64,000 nt of DNA from Loxodes magnus (taxonomy: Eukaryota > Ciliophora > Karyorelictea > Loxodida > Loxodidae), in NCBI GenBank assembly GCA_946699065.1, contig CAMPDV010002822.1, positions 1 through 64,000 of the forward strand, given 5' to 3'. The notes below the pieces were generated by a model, which was given only the letters and a program-made list of their open reading frames with translations, was not told the origin of the DNA and did not search any database. Positions 12,131-25,700 of the stretch are shown here, piece by piece; position 1 is the first letter of the stretch; each line of letters begins with the position of its first letter. The position numbers were made by a program, and so were the translations under genes.

Positions 12131-12149
12131 TGATATTATGATAACTAAA

Positions 12150-13004
12150 ATAATTTCATCTACATTATTTTTAATAATAATAATAATATACTTAAAGTTA
12201 GTAGAGTTTTGCATTCTCTGGAATTGCAACCAGTTCCTGCGGACAGTTTTTTTTAACGTGGGTGTGATCCACGACCTTTTTATTAAGTGGAAGGTTACCA
12301 CAGGTAACCATTCAAGTGGTCTAGCAAAATGCTTTTATTTGTAGATCCCTGTTGGAGTTATTCATAGTTTATTGAGTTGTCTCCATGTTCTTTTCTGCTC
12401 TTATTCGTTTATTTTCTTTCATTATCAACAGTTTTTTAAAATATGATGATTTGATTTGCAACATCAACAAAGTTTGTATTATTGTCTTTATTTCGTTCTT
12501 TTTTATGATAATTTATTTTCTATATTTTCTAATCTTTTAATGAAACTTGTAGCAATCATTTCTTTTTCTGGATTCAATTCTGTTTTTAATTCTATTGGTA
12601 TTTTTTCTATTTCCATTTTTGTGTCGTATTTAAAATTTTATTATGATTAAGTTCAGAGTTATTCTTCCGTTATTAATTTGCTACAAATAAGTTATCTCTA
12701 AGTATTAGCAATTCGTTGTTCTAATCTTCTATGTTACTCATTAGTTCCCGTATTTTTTCGCCTAAGTTGTAAGTTGTTTCTTCATAATTTGAGATTACTT
12801 TTTACATTTGGTTCTAATTAAATTTAAAGTTTTTGATTAGTTTTCGTTTTTAGGTTAACTTATCTCTATTATCCTACCATAACCTTTACCTTCTGAAGAA
12901 GAGCTTGACTCCTCCTATTGTTATTATTTTTTCTAAATTTCTTTTGCCGCTTTTCTCTTTAGGTTTCTAAGTTAATTTTTTGAGAGTCGAAGAGATTAAT
13001 CCAT
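12150..13004 (-). CDS. gag-like protein with coiled coil and CCHC knuckle
   Basis: ATG at 13004 (minus) starts MDQSLRLSKNQLRNLKRKAA, followed by a Gln/Ser-rich stretch (QQQQEESSSSSEGKG). A coiled coil follows (NYEETTYNLGEKIRELMSNI, in a shifted frame). Then, after MEIEKIPIELK, comes one knuckle, CWCCKSNHHILKNC (CX2CX4HX4C), at about 12432-12473. The tail ITPTGIYKQKHF aligns with the PEG-x-Y-K segment of the other two gag-like genes. About two frame corrections are needed. Coiled coil plus a single CCHC box is the usual Gag layout, in which particle assembly is followed by nucleic-acid binding. It lies on the opposite strand from the flanking membrane-protein genes, which fits an inserted element. 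No pol is seen. Confidence 0.55.
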
Positions 13005-13129
13005 TTTTTTTAACTACATTATTTTTAATTAAATATAAAAAAGAACTCGTAAAAACCCAGACATTTGTCACTAGTACATTTATTATCCTTAATTATACAA
13101 AATTCATATAGATCCTTTTTATTAAGGGT

Positions 13130-14650
13130 GTTTCTGCTCTAAAAACCAATAGAGTCATAATTTCATTCGAAAAAAATCACATTCTAATAATACTAATTAT
13201 TACGTGCTTATCTAAAGAATATTTTGTTTGAGAGCATAACAGATAATCATCATAGCCTTGCTGATTATTATCAAAAAACATTCTTCGTATTAGCATTATT
13301 CTTGAAAAATTAAATGCCCAATTTGTTTGATTTTGCAGCCTTTCTCTAAATACTTTTTACAACCTCCGCCATCTCAGTTGCATTATTTATTATAGCAACT
13401 TAAGTCACATATGCTATCTCCTTAAGATTGAAAGACATGTAATTATTGGTATCTATGCAAGCTTAGCAGTCATTGCCATTGTACTTTCATAGACTATTCT
13501 AATCTCTTTTAGAATTTTTGTAGCAAACTATATGGCATACATTATTTCCTATCATATTCCACTTACAATTATAATGTGGATTTAGTTGTAATATGTAAAA
13601 TTTTGATGAGCAGGTCATTTCAATCGTGCCATTAATCTTAATTGCACCTTTAATCTAATACATTTACATAATTTTAACTCATATTCTACGGATTATTTAC
13701 ACTGTTCTATTGATTATTTTCATCTTACTACTAAGGTTATTCTCAGTTAGAATAAAGTCGTTCCTTATCACTTCAATCTAATCAAGTTTGATTAGAACTT
13801 GGAATACTTGAACACATAGGAATATAACATTAGGAGTAGAGTTCCTTATCATCTTCAATAATTGATCTATTCATAAGGGTTGTGAAGCAGGTTGCCATTG
13901 GGAAGTTGTAATTTTTTTAGTGTATTATAATCGTAAAATGAAGCTTCTTTTCTACAACAATCTCCTTAATCTCACTAACAACTTTCAGTCATGCAAGCTA
14001 AATCACAATTTTCGTTGCCTATTTGCCTTTTTATATTATTAAAGTTTTAATCCAAGCAGCCTGGAGAATAGAAAGATGAGTTTTATAGTAAAGATCCAAA
14101 GTTATAATTCTTATTTGAAAGTTATGAAGTTAAGTAATCCATTGTATGTCAACCACATTAATTAACTAAGCATTCTTAATTGCATATTTTTTTACCTTTT
14201 TTTTCAGCGCTAAATTATCCACCTAAAGCTAATAAGCAAGTTTCTAAGCAATCGTAACGCTCTAAGAAGGAAATGCACATTGGATTTAAATACTCTTAGT
14301 TACATGAAACGTTATCTATAAGATCAGGCGTGCAACTAGTAAAAGTAAAGCTACAGTCTGAATAATGGAAATGATTTTAGTAATAAAAGCATTGAAATTA
14401 GAACTTTGAGTATCCTATCATTGCTTAGAAGCAAGCATCATTATTCTATATAAGAAACTAATGCTAAGTTATTTATTCTTTTGGATTAGTTACATTAAAA
14501 TATAAGCATTTAACTAGATTATTCTTCTTATTGAATGTATAGATGGGATTGCAGACTTTAGAGGGTTTACTGAAGCAAGGTATTACATGAGACAGATTAA
14601 AGATTCCCTTAAGAAAATAAGATATTTGTATTCTATAATGGGTTTATACT
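13130..14650 (+). CDS. multi-pass membrane protein, unrecognised, several frame shifts
   Basis: Successive frames give clearly membrane-spanning sequence: GIYASLAVIAIVLSQTILIS, then ISIVPLILIAPLIQYIYIIL and YTVLLIIFILLLRLFSVRIK, then SQITIFVAYLPFYIIKVLIQ, then a helix around LSYLFFWISYIKIQ. The end is hydrophilic (DGIADFRGFTEARYYMRQI). A soluble segment with paired cysteines (KGCEAGCHWEVV) lies between helices. At least two frame changes are needed. It may be related to the 11.2 kb protein by duplication, but I could not align them. No function is assigned. Confidence 0.4.
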
Positions 14651-15660
14651 TAAATTGTAATTAGCGTTCTATATGTTACAGCTAAGAGTGAAGAAGTTTA
14701 ATTTAAAAAGGTATTAATTTGTTGTTTTGGTTTAGAATTAAAAGTTGATTAGCCTTTAAAAGATGGTATGTAGAGAATATAAAATAGTGGTGATAAATGA
14801 ATTAGATAGTTAAATAAACTAAAAGGAATGATTAATAATTTAAAATAAAGCTTAATAATTTTAGATATAAAAGTATTATAGCAAATATACCTAAGCTAAT
14901 TAAGTTTATTTTGCTGTCTACAAAAAACAAAATAAGGATTAAATTTGTTTATTGATTGCTATATAAGATAATTTGCCTAAATGATTAAAATAAAAGCTAA
15001 AGTAAATGACTCTTATTTGATAGATAAATATTCTAAAATATAGTCTTAATAAATATAAGGAAACTAATATTTTAAAATATTTTGAGTACTAAAATTCTCC
15101 TCGAATATAGCATCTAGGATTCTTTAGTATATCTTAAACTAGCTAGATTTGCAAATGAAGAATTTTTGATTCTATTACTTTATTAAAGTTCACTAATTTG
15201 AAATTTCCTAAATATTTGTATCTTAAGATGTATTTAAAATCTTGTATCTTGCTAAAGATTCAATAGAAACTTCTTTTGTAAAGGATTTAGATAAAATAAA
15301 ATGTTAAGCTTAGGATTTGATTCCTAATTATAATGAATTATTTTAAGAATATTTAATTTCTTTTCCATTTGATTAAGAATCACAAAATTACTAAAATGAT
15401 TGAAGAATTACCTTTTATAAAGTTCTCTTTAATACTATGAACATAAAATAAACTTAAGCAAAATAAGAGAAAATTAATTTATCAGCGAAATGATAAAACC
15501 AAAACTAAGAAGTTTTATTTAAAAGGCAATTTAGATAATTAAAGATATTGCACTTATAAAAAATAAATGACTTATGAAATAAAGAGAAAGCTCCTTAATT
15601 TAATTTAGAGATGAGACTGATATTTTAGTTATAAAGTATTTCTTATTTTAATTTTCTTTA
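14651..15660. other. AT-rich spacer, no recognised gene
   Basis: Short protein-like runs occur in several frames, but none continues convincingly. It may include the 3' tail of the upstream membrane-protein gene and the promoter of the receptor gene that starts at 15667. Confidence 0.3.
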
Positions 15661-15666
15661 TTATAA

Positions 15667-18600
15667 ATGAAAAACTTTTTTCCTTATTTATACCATTCTC
15701 TGCCGTTATTTCTTTTAAGCTACTTTTAATTACTTCACCTTTGACCAAACCCCATTTAGCTTAATATTTATAGCTTGGATTGGAAACTAGCATGTTTAAT
15801 AAAACAGATTTCTAGACTTCAACTTTGTTTATAGGAAATTGAAAAATATAAAATTAGGTTTTAAAAGAGAGAAATAAATCCTACAAAGTACAAATAATCC
15901 TGGATATTACTTTCAGTGTTTATTACACTCAAAGAATAAGCAACTTGGAATTATCTGTCCTTCATCTTGTGGCATATAGAACTAATTAGCAGTTTTAAAG
16001 AGAAAATATTTATTCAATAATGCCAACTTACCAACAAGAAGGTAAAGCACTTTAAGATTTATTCAAATTACTTAAATTTACCAAAGTCTTTTATTTTAAC
16101 TAGAAAGAAGAACCATTTTATAGAGCACCAGAGGCAGATGTTTATTGATAACTCTAAATACTGAAAATAACTTCATCATATTGGACATCTAAAAGTCAAT
16201 ACGCTTGAATAGTTGGTTTAGAATCTTCCAATATAATGAATCCTGAAGTAATAGCCACTATAGATGAAACAAATTTTAGTAGTGTCCTAGATGATGGATT
16301 AATTGGATTAACTCCAAAAGGATTTATTCCCCAAAAATTACCTTGAATTATCATATTACTATGTCAATCTATTCTTAGCCTTAATAGATTAAAATTCTCA
16401 GTTTTTAAGTAAGATTTATTAAAGTAATTTGCCTAAATATTTTAAGGGCCATTCAGCTCTAAAATTTTAATGACAAAAATCAAATTATTCCAGTGTTTTC
16501 TGTTTACAATATTCAAAATAGGAAACCAGTTTAAGTTCTTCAAATTTAGAATGAAAATCTGAAAAAATTAGTAGTGTTAGTTTACCCTGGACCAAGCTTA
16601 ACAGCGCCTAATTATGATTTTAAGATAAAAATGTCTTATTCAACTAATGATAATGAACCTAATAACTAAAGCTCTAAGAAAGTTATTACCAATCCTCCTC
16701 TTTTTATGCCCTTCATTATTGGATTCATTAACAAAGAAGAAATTTTAGCGAATAATTATTCTTTATAAGAGATCCCTTATTCTTATGGGGGCTTTAATTT
16801 GATTAAAATTTTAGCTTATAAGTATTAAACGAAAAAGACTTTGATTTAGGAGTTGTACATCAAGGTAGCTTAATAATAAGAAGCTACTATTTGACTTATA
16901 ATCTTCTTTAAAATATAGGAATAAGAATTCCTTACTTAATTGCTAGTAAAGAAGACGAATTAAGTAATAGTTCCATATTCACTAACGTAATTGATAACTA
17001 TATCTCTTAAAAGCGTTTTAGTGATATGTATATCAAATTTATCAATAAAAATTAATGAAACTAAGTTGGAATGTTTTTTGAAGAATATGAGCCTTCTAAC
17101 TTTTAAATATAAAATGAAATAAAAGTTAAAATAATTGAGGAAGGCAAGAATATCTTAAACTCTAATGAATCTACTTTTATATTGTAGAAAGATTTATTTA
17201 ATCAGACTCTTTACGATGATATTGCTTACTAAATTATTTAAAGACAGATCAAAATCATACTTTCATCTCCTACTATGGCTTTAATTTACCAGACTCTTTC
17301 AATATTTTTTTACCTAAGATGGAAAGAAGGAGATACAAATTTTATTCTTTTATATACTGCTAATAACATAGAAGCTGTGATATAAAATAACATATGGCAA
17401 GCTTAAAAGCTTTTGCATGGTTCAATAACAATTACTCCTATTTAATATATAGGAGAAGTTGGATAAATGCTATATCAACTACAGAAAGATAGTATAAGTA
17501 ATATTCCCTAAGCTCCTTGCTACTATGTAGAATAACCATTTATAGTTGCTCATGGTCTTAAAAGTTGTATTCAACAGGGATTAAATTACTATAATTCAGA
17601 TATTTTAATTACTTAAATTAAAAATACTAAATTTACAGCATGTAGCGGAACCATAAAATTCCATAAGAATAGTAATTTTAGGGATAATTTAAACTTTTAT
17701 TTCATGAGCAATATTTATGATTCTAATAGAAATCTACACTTAGTACCTTATCTTTAGTACTGCTAAATTTTTGCTATTGTATGAAATAAACATAGCGAAG
17801 CTATTTGAAATGATAATACAACTAACAATCCTAAAGATACTTTTGAACTTTATCGTGATAACTGGGATTTTTCAGTACGAAGAGTTTAAAAAATATAATG
17901 AAGGATTTAGAGCGATAGTTATATATTCAGTGTTAATTATGCTTCTTACCTTGCTGGTTTCAATTTATGGAATAAAGATTTAGAAATCGACAAATTTTGA
18001 AATTTTAGATTAAGAAAATGTGAATGAGTAGTGAAGATGACCTCTTTCTCAAAATTATAGTTGTTTAGTTTGGCTTCTACATTTTGATAGGACCTGATGT
18101 AAGAAACTTACTTTTTTAAATTCCAATCATTTAGAATTTTTCCTTAGATTTCATAGTTAAACAAATAAGTAGTTTAGCATTTTGGGAAATCATTAATCTT
18201 TGTAATGGTTTTGCTTTTTTAATTACTCTCTTAATCTTAACTTTCCTGTTCTAATTTGAAATAAGATACAAAAATAGTTGGATACTAAGAAACTTAGGGT
18301 AACTAACATATATAGTTTCACCTGCTTTAATAGAGTTCACTTTCATGCCAATTATCTATATTTTAACTGAAATACTAAAGTGTAGCTATGGAAGAGATGA
18401 AAATGTTGATTTCAAAATTTTGCAATCAGAAACATTTTTAGATTTAGACTGTTCTAAGCAATGTATTTCAAAACCACATATTATAACCATAGCATTTTAA
18501 AGTTTAGCTTTGTTCTTCTACATTCCTTTAGTAATAATGTTTAGTCCACACTGGTAAGAGCTGTTAGTAGTCACAATTCATATAAAGTATCAGCCTTGGT

Positions 18601-18840
18601 ATGTAATTTTGAAATACTGTTTTTTAATTTTTTATAGTAATGATAGGGAAGCTATTAAGAGAGTTTGACCCCTAAATCCATGCAGCTATTTACTCTATAT
18701 CTTTTATGATTTTAGCTATTCTAGTACTAAAGCAGAAGCGAATAAGATACTTAAAATTAAATTTTTTCCAATTCTTGCTGTTATTACTGATCTCTTTAAT
18801 AACTGGAGCAATTGGTTTTTCTATTAAAGCAGAAACATTA
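15667..18840 (+). CDS. Venus-flytrap-like ectodomain + ~7 TM receptor, paralogue A (3'-truncated)
   Basis: ATG at 15667 starts a hydrophobic signal-peptide-like run (MKNFFPYLYHSLPLFLLSYF). The ectodomain carries MPTYQQEGKALQ, VLDDGLIGLTPKGFIP and a periplasmic-binding-fold (ANF-receptor-like) part: IGIRIPYLIASKEDELSNSS, VGMFFEEYEPSN, WKEGDTNFILLYTA. Then follow TRDNWDF-type linker residues and helices from RAIVIYSVLIMLLTLLVSIYG on, with an extracellular loop holding two cysteines (LDLDCSKQC) and the motif PHWQE at 18546-18560. This resembles a class C GPCR plan: clamshell ligand domain plus seven helices. Homology to paralogue B stops near 18830 just after the last helix, so the tail is missing. 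Single-base shifts occur near 15735, 17885-17887 and 18025, and others are likely. Confidence 0.6.
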
Positions 18841-18849
18841 AAATACTTC

Positions 18850-21800
18850 TCTAGATTGTATGGGAAATTTATTTTATAGTTAGACTTTTTAACTAGGAAA
18901 GGTTATTTAATGAATGGTTTAATTTATTTTAATAAATCTTTGTAAATGAAATAGTTATTCTAAATCTTCTACTTTAAACTTATAACTTTATTATTTATTT
19001 CCCTTTTATTTCTATTCTTTATATTAAGCCACCTCACTCTTATTGAAAGCAAAATTATCTTAAGAAGTCTTATCAATGATAGCTGTTTTAGTGCTATTTG
19101 ATCTATTTACTCTGCTTGTATTTTCGTAAGATTAAAATTCTTCTTAGTTTTCTTAAACTTCTAGCTTACTTTCCCTAGATCTTATACTCATTAACTACTA
19201 TTTTCTTTTAAGTTGCATAAGCAATTTTTAAGTTTCAATGCTTTGCTTATCTACTGTCTCTGCCTCAATTGCATTTGATAGTAGCATATCTGTTGATATT
19301 TGCAGCCTTTAGTTTTAAGCTTGGATATGTTGCTTTAATATGCTAGGATCTATCCTTAGTTTATATTAGAACCTAAACAAATTAACTAAATCAGGTTCTA
19401 TTTATTTTAGCAGCTTTTTATACCTAGACATGACTACTAGCCCTATAGTTAGAATGATCACTATACCTACTAAAAGTATTACTTGCAAAGTAATTCTATG
19501 ATTATCACTTGCATTTATAGATATTCCTGATATAGTACCTACTAATGCTACTAGTAAAAGAAGAATAAACTATAGTCAGTTAACTTTCTAGTAAGTAATT
19601 ACCTTTTTTATTAAAACTAAGCAAAAGTAAAGAAGGTAATAGAGTATATGATAGCATGACTAATAGGATACAATTAAGTATCTAGTTAATAAGTACTAGA
19701 AATTAGCAAATCAAAGTCTTTAGAATTATGAATCATGTCTTTCTACTTTATATTAATGGTGTCTTTCTGAACTTCCTATCAATGTGGACGAATCAATATA
19801 ACTAGTGGAACATAGAAAAATAAAGCTAAATTACTAAATATTATAGTTATTATATGAGGTTAAGAAAGACACTACTTGGAACAATCTAAGTCTAAAAAGG
19901 ATTCTCAAACTTCTATTTCAAAGTTTAGATTACTATCCCTTCCATAACTACATCTCATTATTTAAGCTAGTAAGAAAAATTACTCCTATCAAAGTTATTT
20001 CTATCAAAGCTGGAGAGCATTTATAAGTTAGTTTTCCTTTATTTCTAAGTAACTTCAAATTATAATAGAACAGCTATTGCCAATAATACTGTTAAGAAAC
20101 CAAAACAACTTCATAGCTTTATTATATCTCAGAACGCTAAATCTGTTACTCTCGTTGTCAAATAACTAAACGAAATAGACTAAACAGAATTTATTTAGTA
20201 TAGAAGTGGTCTTAAATCAGGTACTAATAAAATGTATTAGGCAAATTAAATAAAAAGTATCTATGAAAAGAATTCATCTTCACTTGTCATTCATACTTCT
20301 TTGCTCAAAATTTCCTATTTTCTAGATTTTCATATTTTAAATCCAAAAAGTTAAGTTAGCAAAGCTATACTAAATAGTACTACTTATTATATTATTATTG
20401 CGTTGTATCCTCTCTCATATTTTTTAACTCTCCGTACTGTAAAATCACAGTTATCACTATATAGTTCAAATTAATCTTTAGGAATGTTAGTTGTATTATC
20501 ATTTCAAATTGGTTCATTATGTTTAGTTCAAAACGATGGACAAGTTTGGCAGTACTCAAGATAAGGCACAAGATGTAGATTTCAGTTAGAATCATAGTAA
20601 TTATTCATAAAGAAGAAGTTCTGATTATCTCTAAAGAGGCTATTTTTCTCAAATTTTATGCTTCCATTACATCCTAAAAATTTCTTATTTCTCATTTTTT
20701 TAAATCAGATTATCAGAAATATAGTAGTCTAAGCCTTCTTCTATGCATTGCTAAAGGCCATATGCTAATATTATTGGCTATTCTAAGTAGTAGCAAGAAG
20801 TGAAATGAATAGAGCTATTACATTACTCTTGTATTTCTAGTAATTTTTAGCCTTCTTCTCCTACATACTCAATTGGATTTATGGTCATTAAACCATTTAA
20901 AAGTCTTCTTACAGCTTTGAGTACTTCAGGCTAAATTTAAGCTTCGTAATTATAAGCATTATATAAAAACACAAAATTAGTATCTCCCTCTTACCATCCT
21001 AGTTCCATTAGTTTATCAACTGAAAACCAAATAAAATTAGCAGCAGGTAAGGAAAAGATAATTTTGATTTCCCTTTGCATGATTTGATTTGCAAGTTGTT
21101 CATATACTTGAAGATTTCATACATTATCTCCTTTTATGAAAGTAGTATCATAAGAGTTCATTACAGTTCTATAAGTTTCTTAAAGATTTTATATGCTAAA
21201 ATTTCAAATTTATCTATTTGAAGGCTCGAAATCTTCGAAAACAATTCCAACTTTATTTAAATTCATTTTTTCAGTTAATTTGAGGTACATTATATCAAAT
21301 AAATTTCAGGAAATGTAGTTATCTAGAACATTACTATAGAGATTGGTGCTGTTAAGTTGATCTTCTTTACTTGTAATAATATAAGGAATATTAATTCCAA
21401 GTTATTAGAAAGTAAAATAAACTGGACTTCGATTTGATATGATCAAAGACGCTAAATGGCTAATTCCTATATCACTTTATTATCTGCAAGTACTTATAAA
21501 GTAAAGCTTAAGTTGAAATACAACCAACCATAGGACAGTGGATTCTCTTTAAGTAAAGATCTTCCTGGTATTATTTTTTCTGTGTTTATGTAAGAAACTA
21601 CACAAGGAATGTGATAAGAGGGTAATTAAAGAATCGATTAAGATGAAGACATTTATGATCCGTTAGAGTTAGTGGAATAAGAAAAATCTATATAAAAATT
21701 ATCAGGTGGAGTGTAAGTTTGTCCTGGATATAGCACTGAATTCTTCTATATTACCCAATCCTAAGATATTTGAAAAACTTCATCAGGCTATCCTTTCTAG

Positions 21801-22660
21801 TTATTATAAACAGAAAACTAGGCTTTTATTTTATTATTTTGATTAAAGAGTTGTTTGAGCATTTGCTTATTGGTAAAGTAACTTTCTTAAGAAACAAAAG
21901 TTAAGGAAAGTGTCGTGTAGTATGCAGTCGATTCGAAATAGGATTTCGGAATAAATCCTTTCGGAGTAATTCCAATAACTCCGTCGTCTAGAGCATTGAT
22001 ATGAATTTAGGTATTGGATTAAACTAATTAAGTTACTTCTGGATTAATCAAATAAGAAGATTGTAATCCTAATATCTAAAGGTATTTATCAGCTGTAATT
22101 TATAAAAGGTAAATTTAAAGCATAGCGAAAGCTTATCAACAAATATCTGGTTATAGTAAACTACAGGAGCAGCATAGAGTCTTAGCATCTTAGTGATTTA
22201 TTATGGAGTAGTATTTTATATTTATTAGTTGTAGCATTAAGTTGAATTTAATCCATAATAAGAGTGTAGAGGAATATTAACAGTGGTAGTTAGGTTTATT
22301 TGATTAGTATCAAAAGTCTCAAGAGGTTTATAAAATGTTTATTCTTATTGATATATTAACGAAAGCTGTTTAAAGTTTAGTTTGTCTAATAAAAGTTATA
22401 GCGGTTGTGGTTCCTATTGATAGGTTGGCATAATTAAATATAGATTTTGTTGATAGAATTACTAGTCTGTTGTATAGCGTAGTGACTGTATTTAGGTTAG
22501 TTTATAGGTATAATAGACATTAAAGGTGATGTGTAGAATAATTTGAATGGTATAAGTTTGAATTTGATTTTGTATGTGTTAGATTTGTTTTGTTATAAGG
22601 ATAAAGGCACTATACTGTACTTATCTATTGTATATGATACATAGTGATCTAAGTAAGTTG
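18850..22660 (-). CDS. Venus-flytrap-like ectodomain + ~7 TM receptor, paralogue B with cytoplasmic tail
   Basis: Minus-strand paralogue of the gene at 15667-18840, arranged tail to tail. It has the same order: MPTYQQEPQPLQ, ALDDGVIGITPKGFIP, NIPYIITSKEDQ, VGIVFEDFEPSN, WQEGDTNFVFLYNA, EPIWNDNTTNIPKD, LDLDCSKQCLS and PHWQE. In PHWQE the Trp is TGA (19781-19779), where paralogue A has TGG. After the last helices comes a hydrophilic tail of about 230 residues, rich in Gln, Lys and Glu (SNAIEAETVDKQSIETQKLL, ENTSRVNRSNSTKT). It runs in one frame and has no match in paralogue A. A receptor for an external ligand, with a signalling tail inside the cell, is the natural reading; ligand and partners are unknown. 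At least one single-T shift (near 19620) is present. The N-terminal start and final stop are not fixed. Confidence 0.6.
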
Positions 22661-22799
22661 TTGTTGACTCTAAAGATAGCAATAAAGATTTGATTATAAT
22701 GAATAAATAGTTGATATATTAAATGAACTATTGCTTTACATTAAGTATATGAGTTTGGTTTAAAAAAGGAAACATAATAATATTTGATCTTTTATTAGT

Positions 22800-25700
22800 T
22801 GTTAAATAAAATTGAAGAATTATGGATAAGATTAAATTATTAGCAATCGAAAAAGATATTAATAATGATAAAAACTAAATTAAAAAGTTAAATTAATTTT
22901 AATTTAAGAAATATTTCATAAGGTGCTTATATCTATTTTTTCAATAAATGCCTTAATCATTTGATAAAACTTAAATCATTTATAATATTTAATTTTAGTA
23001 AGAAGTGATTCATAAATTTAAACAGATCAGAGTATATATGAATAAAGTATTTAAGTTGATTGATAAATTAAAATAATTTAAGTATTATATTGATTTATTA
23101 GAGGATTAGAGGAAATTAAGCATAAAGTCTATTATAATATCTTAAGCGAATCATTTATTTTCAATCTATTAGCAACTCTACAATTAACGTGCTTGAATGT
23201 TTATTTATTGTACCTAAAATGTTTATTTAATGCATGCTAATAGAATGTGGATTTAACTAAAGTTTTTATAAATAAAATAGAAATAAATAAATTAAAGAAA
23301 TAAATTAAGATTAATTTTAGAATTCATTTTAAAGCTTTCAAAAGTTTTTACTCATCTGTGAATAAATCAAATTTTGGATCATTAATTAACTTAGACATCT
23401 TTGTACTAAAGTTCGCGCTTAAGATGAGAAAAATACATTTTTAGGAAATTGAAAAGGAATTTTTTTAATTCTGGAAATAGTTGATTTGAGAAAAAAGAGA
23501 AAAAAAGAAAAGTAGATAAACTAATGAAGATAAAAATAGAAAATAAATGTAAAATTTAAATTTTATTTTACTAGTTTATTTATAAAAAATTATTTTAGAA
23601 TAAATTTATAAAAATTATAACCAAAAATTAACTGCTTAATTAAATGTGACCATTCCTTTTTACACAGTATAAGGCTTAGTTATATATGAACCTAAAATTT
23701 CTATCAGTCAACTAAAAGATTTAATTTAATTAAATTAGGAGACAAATATTTCTCAGTTTTTAGGCTTTTTTGATTTAGTTAAATGACAGTAGCTGTATTT
23801 ACTTATAACTACTAAAAACTGTTAATTAATTTGAAAAATTATTATTAAAGTAAGTTGAAATATATAAAATAGTGTGCATACAAAATAATTTTTGGAATGA
23901 TTAGAACTTATAAGAACCAATATTGTAATAAAATGCCATTAATTAAAATTTAATCTTTTCAATTGGCTTTGATAAATCAGTTCTAAAGCAGATGAACAGA
24001 ATAGTGTTTAAAAGCAATAGAAGATTTTATGAAGTGTTCATGAAAGCTAATTAGTTATAATGAATATATTAAACTTTGAGTTTTTGTTGAACTGTTTAAG
24101 TTTAAATTTATAAATAAGATAAATGAATCAAACCTTTAATATAAAAATTAAATAAATAAATATAAGCTTAAAGAATTATATAATAAAGCTTTAATTATCT
24201 GGTTTTTCTATTTATTTTCATTAAAAAGGAAGATCAGATTAATTAAATAAACTTACAATCCTTTAAATAGAAAATGTTTTAAAAATTATAAAACTTAACT
24301 AAAATTTAACATTTTTCTATCAAATTAATTTAAGCTTAAAATTATTTAGACTTTAACTTTATAGTTAAGAATAAACATTTCTTTAGAAAAAAGCATTTCT
24401 CTAAATTTATTTTAGAGATTAATATTTATAAAATATAATCTTAATAATTTTTTATTAGTTTTTATTTAAAAAATCATATATTTTATGGTTCCAACTAATA
24501 TATAATTATAAGTATTTTAATATTCTTTGTTCAAAGTTTTGTTTCTAGGAGCAATCATTATTCATATTTCAATCTTTTAAGAAAAATTTAATATAGATAA
24601 ATCCTAAATTATTAATAACCTTCATTATTATTCTTAAGCTTAATACTTCATTATATGGTTATAATAAAGATTTATGTAGCTTTTTTCAATTTATGTGAAA
24701 TAGAAGTCTATATAAATAAATTTAAGCTATATTTGAAGCTCATCTAGAAATCTATGTCCTTATGCTATTTAAATAAAATAAGGATTTAGTTTTTTAATTA
24801 GTTGCTTGAGTTTCTGACAGATACTAAAATATTAATTAATTAAATTTGATTTCTATATTATAAGCTTTAAATCGTTATTTGAATGTATTCAATTACTACT
24901 AAATACATTTTCATATTTTATAATTGAAAATTCTTCCTGAATAGCTTTAAATAGAATATTTAATTTATAAGTAATTTTATAGAACTTCATTGTAAATAAT
25001 ATTAAGATAAATAAGCAATTTGCAGTTTATTTTAGCTATTTATTTTGATCTATATAAGTTTATAGATTCAATTTTAGCTTAATAGACCCAATATTAATAC
25101 ATTTTCTCTTTAATTTCAATATCAGATTTAACATCAAATTAGTATATCTTTAATAAACCTCCTATCAAATTATCATCCTCTTATTTTTAATTAACTAAAT
25201 CATACACTAAATTAATACAAACAATACATCAAAGCTAGAATCATTTTATAAAACTGTAAGATCTATTCAATAAATATAAAAGCGAGTGCATTGCTAAACT
25301 AATAACCACAGATACAATAAATCACTACTTTAGTAATTCATTAATCAATAGATTTATTTTCAAACTTCCAAAACTTAAACTTATATTCTTCTTTGTATGC
25401 TCTAGTTATTATATACTCGCATCAAGACAAATACCTCAATAATAACCAAAAACTGTCTTCCTTACTCAATTAAGAAAATGCTTTTTTAATCAAATTATAA
25501 GTATAAACTTTATAAAAAGCTTAATACCTCTTGGTATATTATAATTACCTAAGCTTTTTAATTATTTATTTTTCTTTTACCTTTAATACTTAAACAGCAG
25601 ATTCAGAAGTTTTTTACAGAGATTATTTGGATATAATGTATACTGCACTCCTCTTAGCTATTCTTTTAAAAGTAGTGCATATGTTTAATATGATCAGTTT

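Noticed and set aside
12215..12330. GC-richer island with two good hairpins, first taken for a structured RNA
   Set aside because: It is coding on the minus strand, in frame with the CCHC knuckle, and aligns with the other gag-like genes.
17771..17983. Standard-code reading frame of 70 codons on the plus strand
   Set aside because: Only its second half is real (first helix of receptor A). The first half is an out-of-frame reading of ectodomain sequence conserved in receptor B.
17885..18025. Euplotes-style programmed +1 frameshifting at TAA/TAG
   Set aside because: TAA and TAG are read as Gln throughout, and the break at 17885 is absent from paralogue B, where the run is one T shorter. A length error is simpler.
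18850..19600. Plus-strand hydrophobic frame that looks like a continuation of the membrane domain of receptor A
   Set aside because: It is the antisense of a Gln/Lys/Glu-rich frame that continues receptor B in one frame, and antisense of such sequence is always Leu/Phe-rich.
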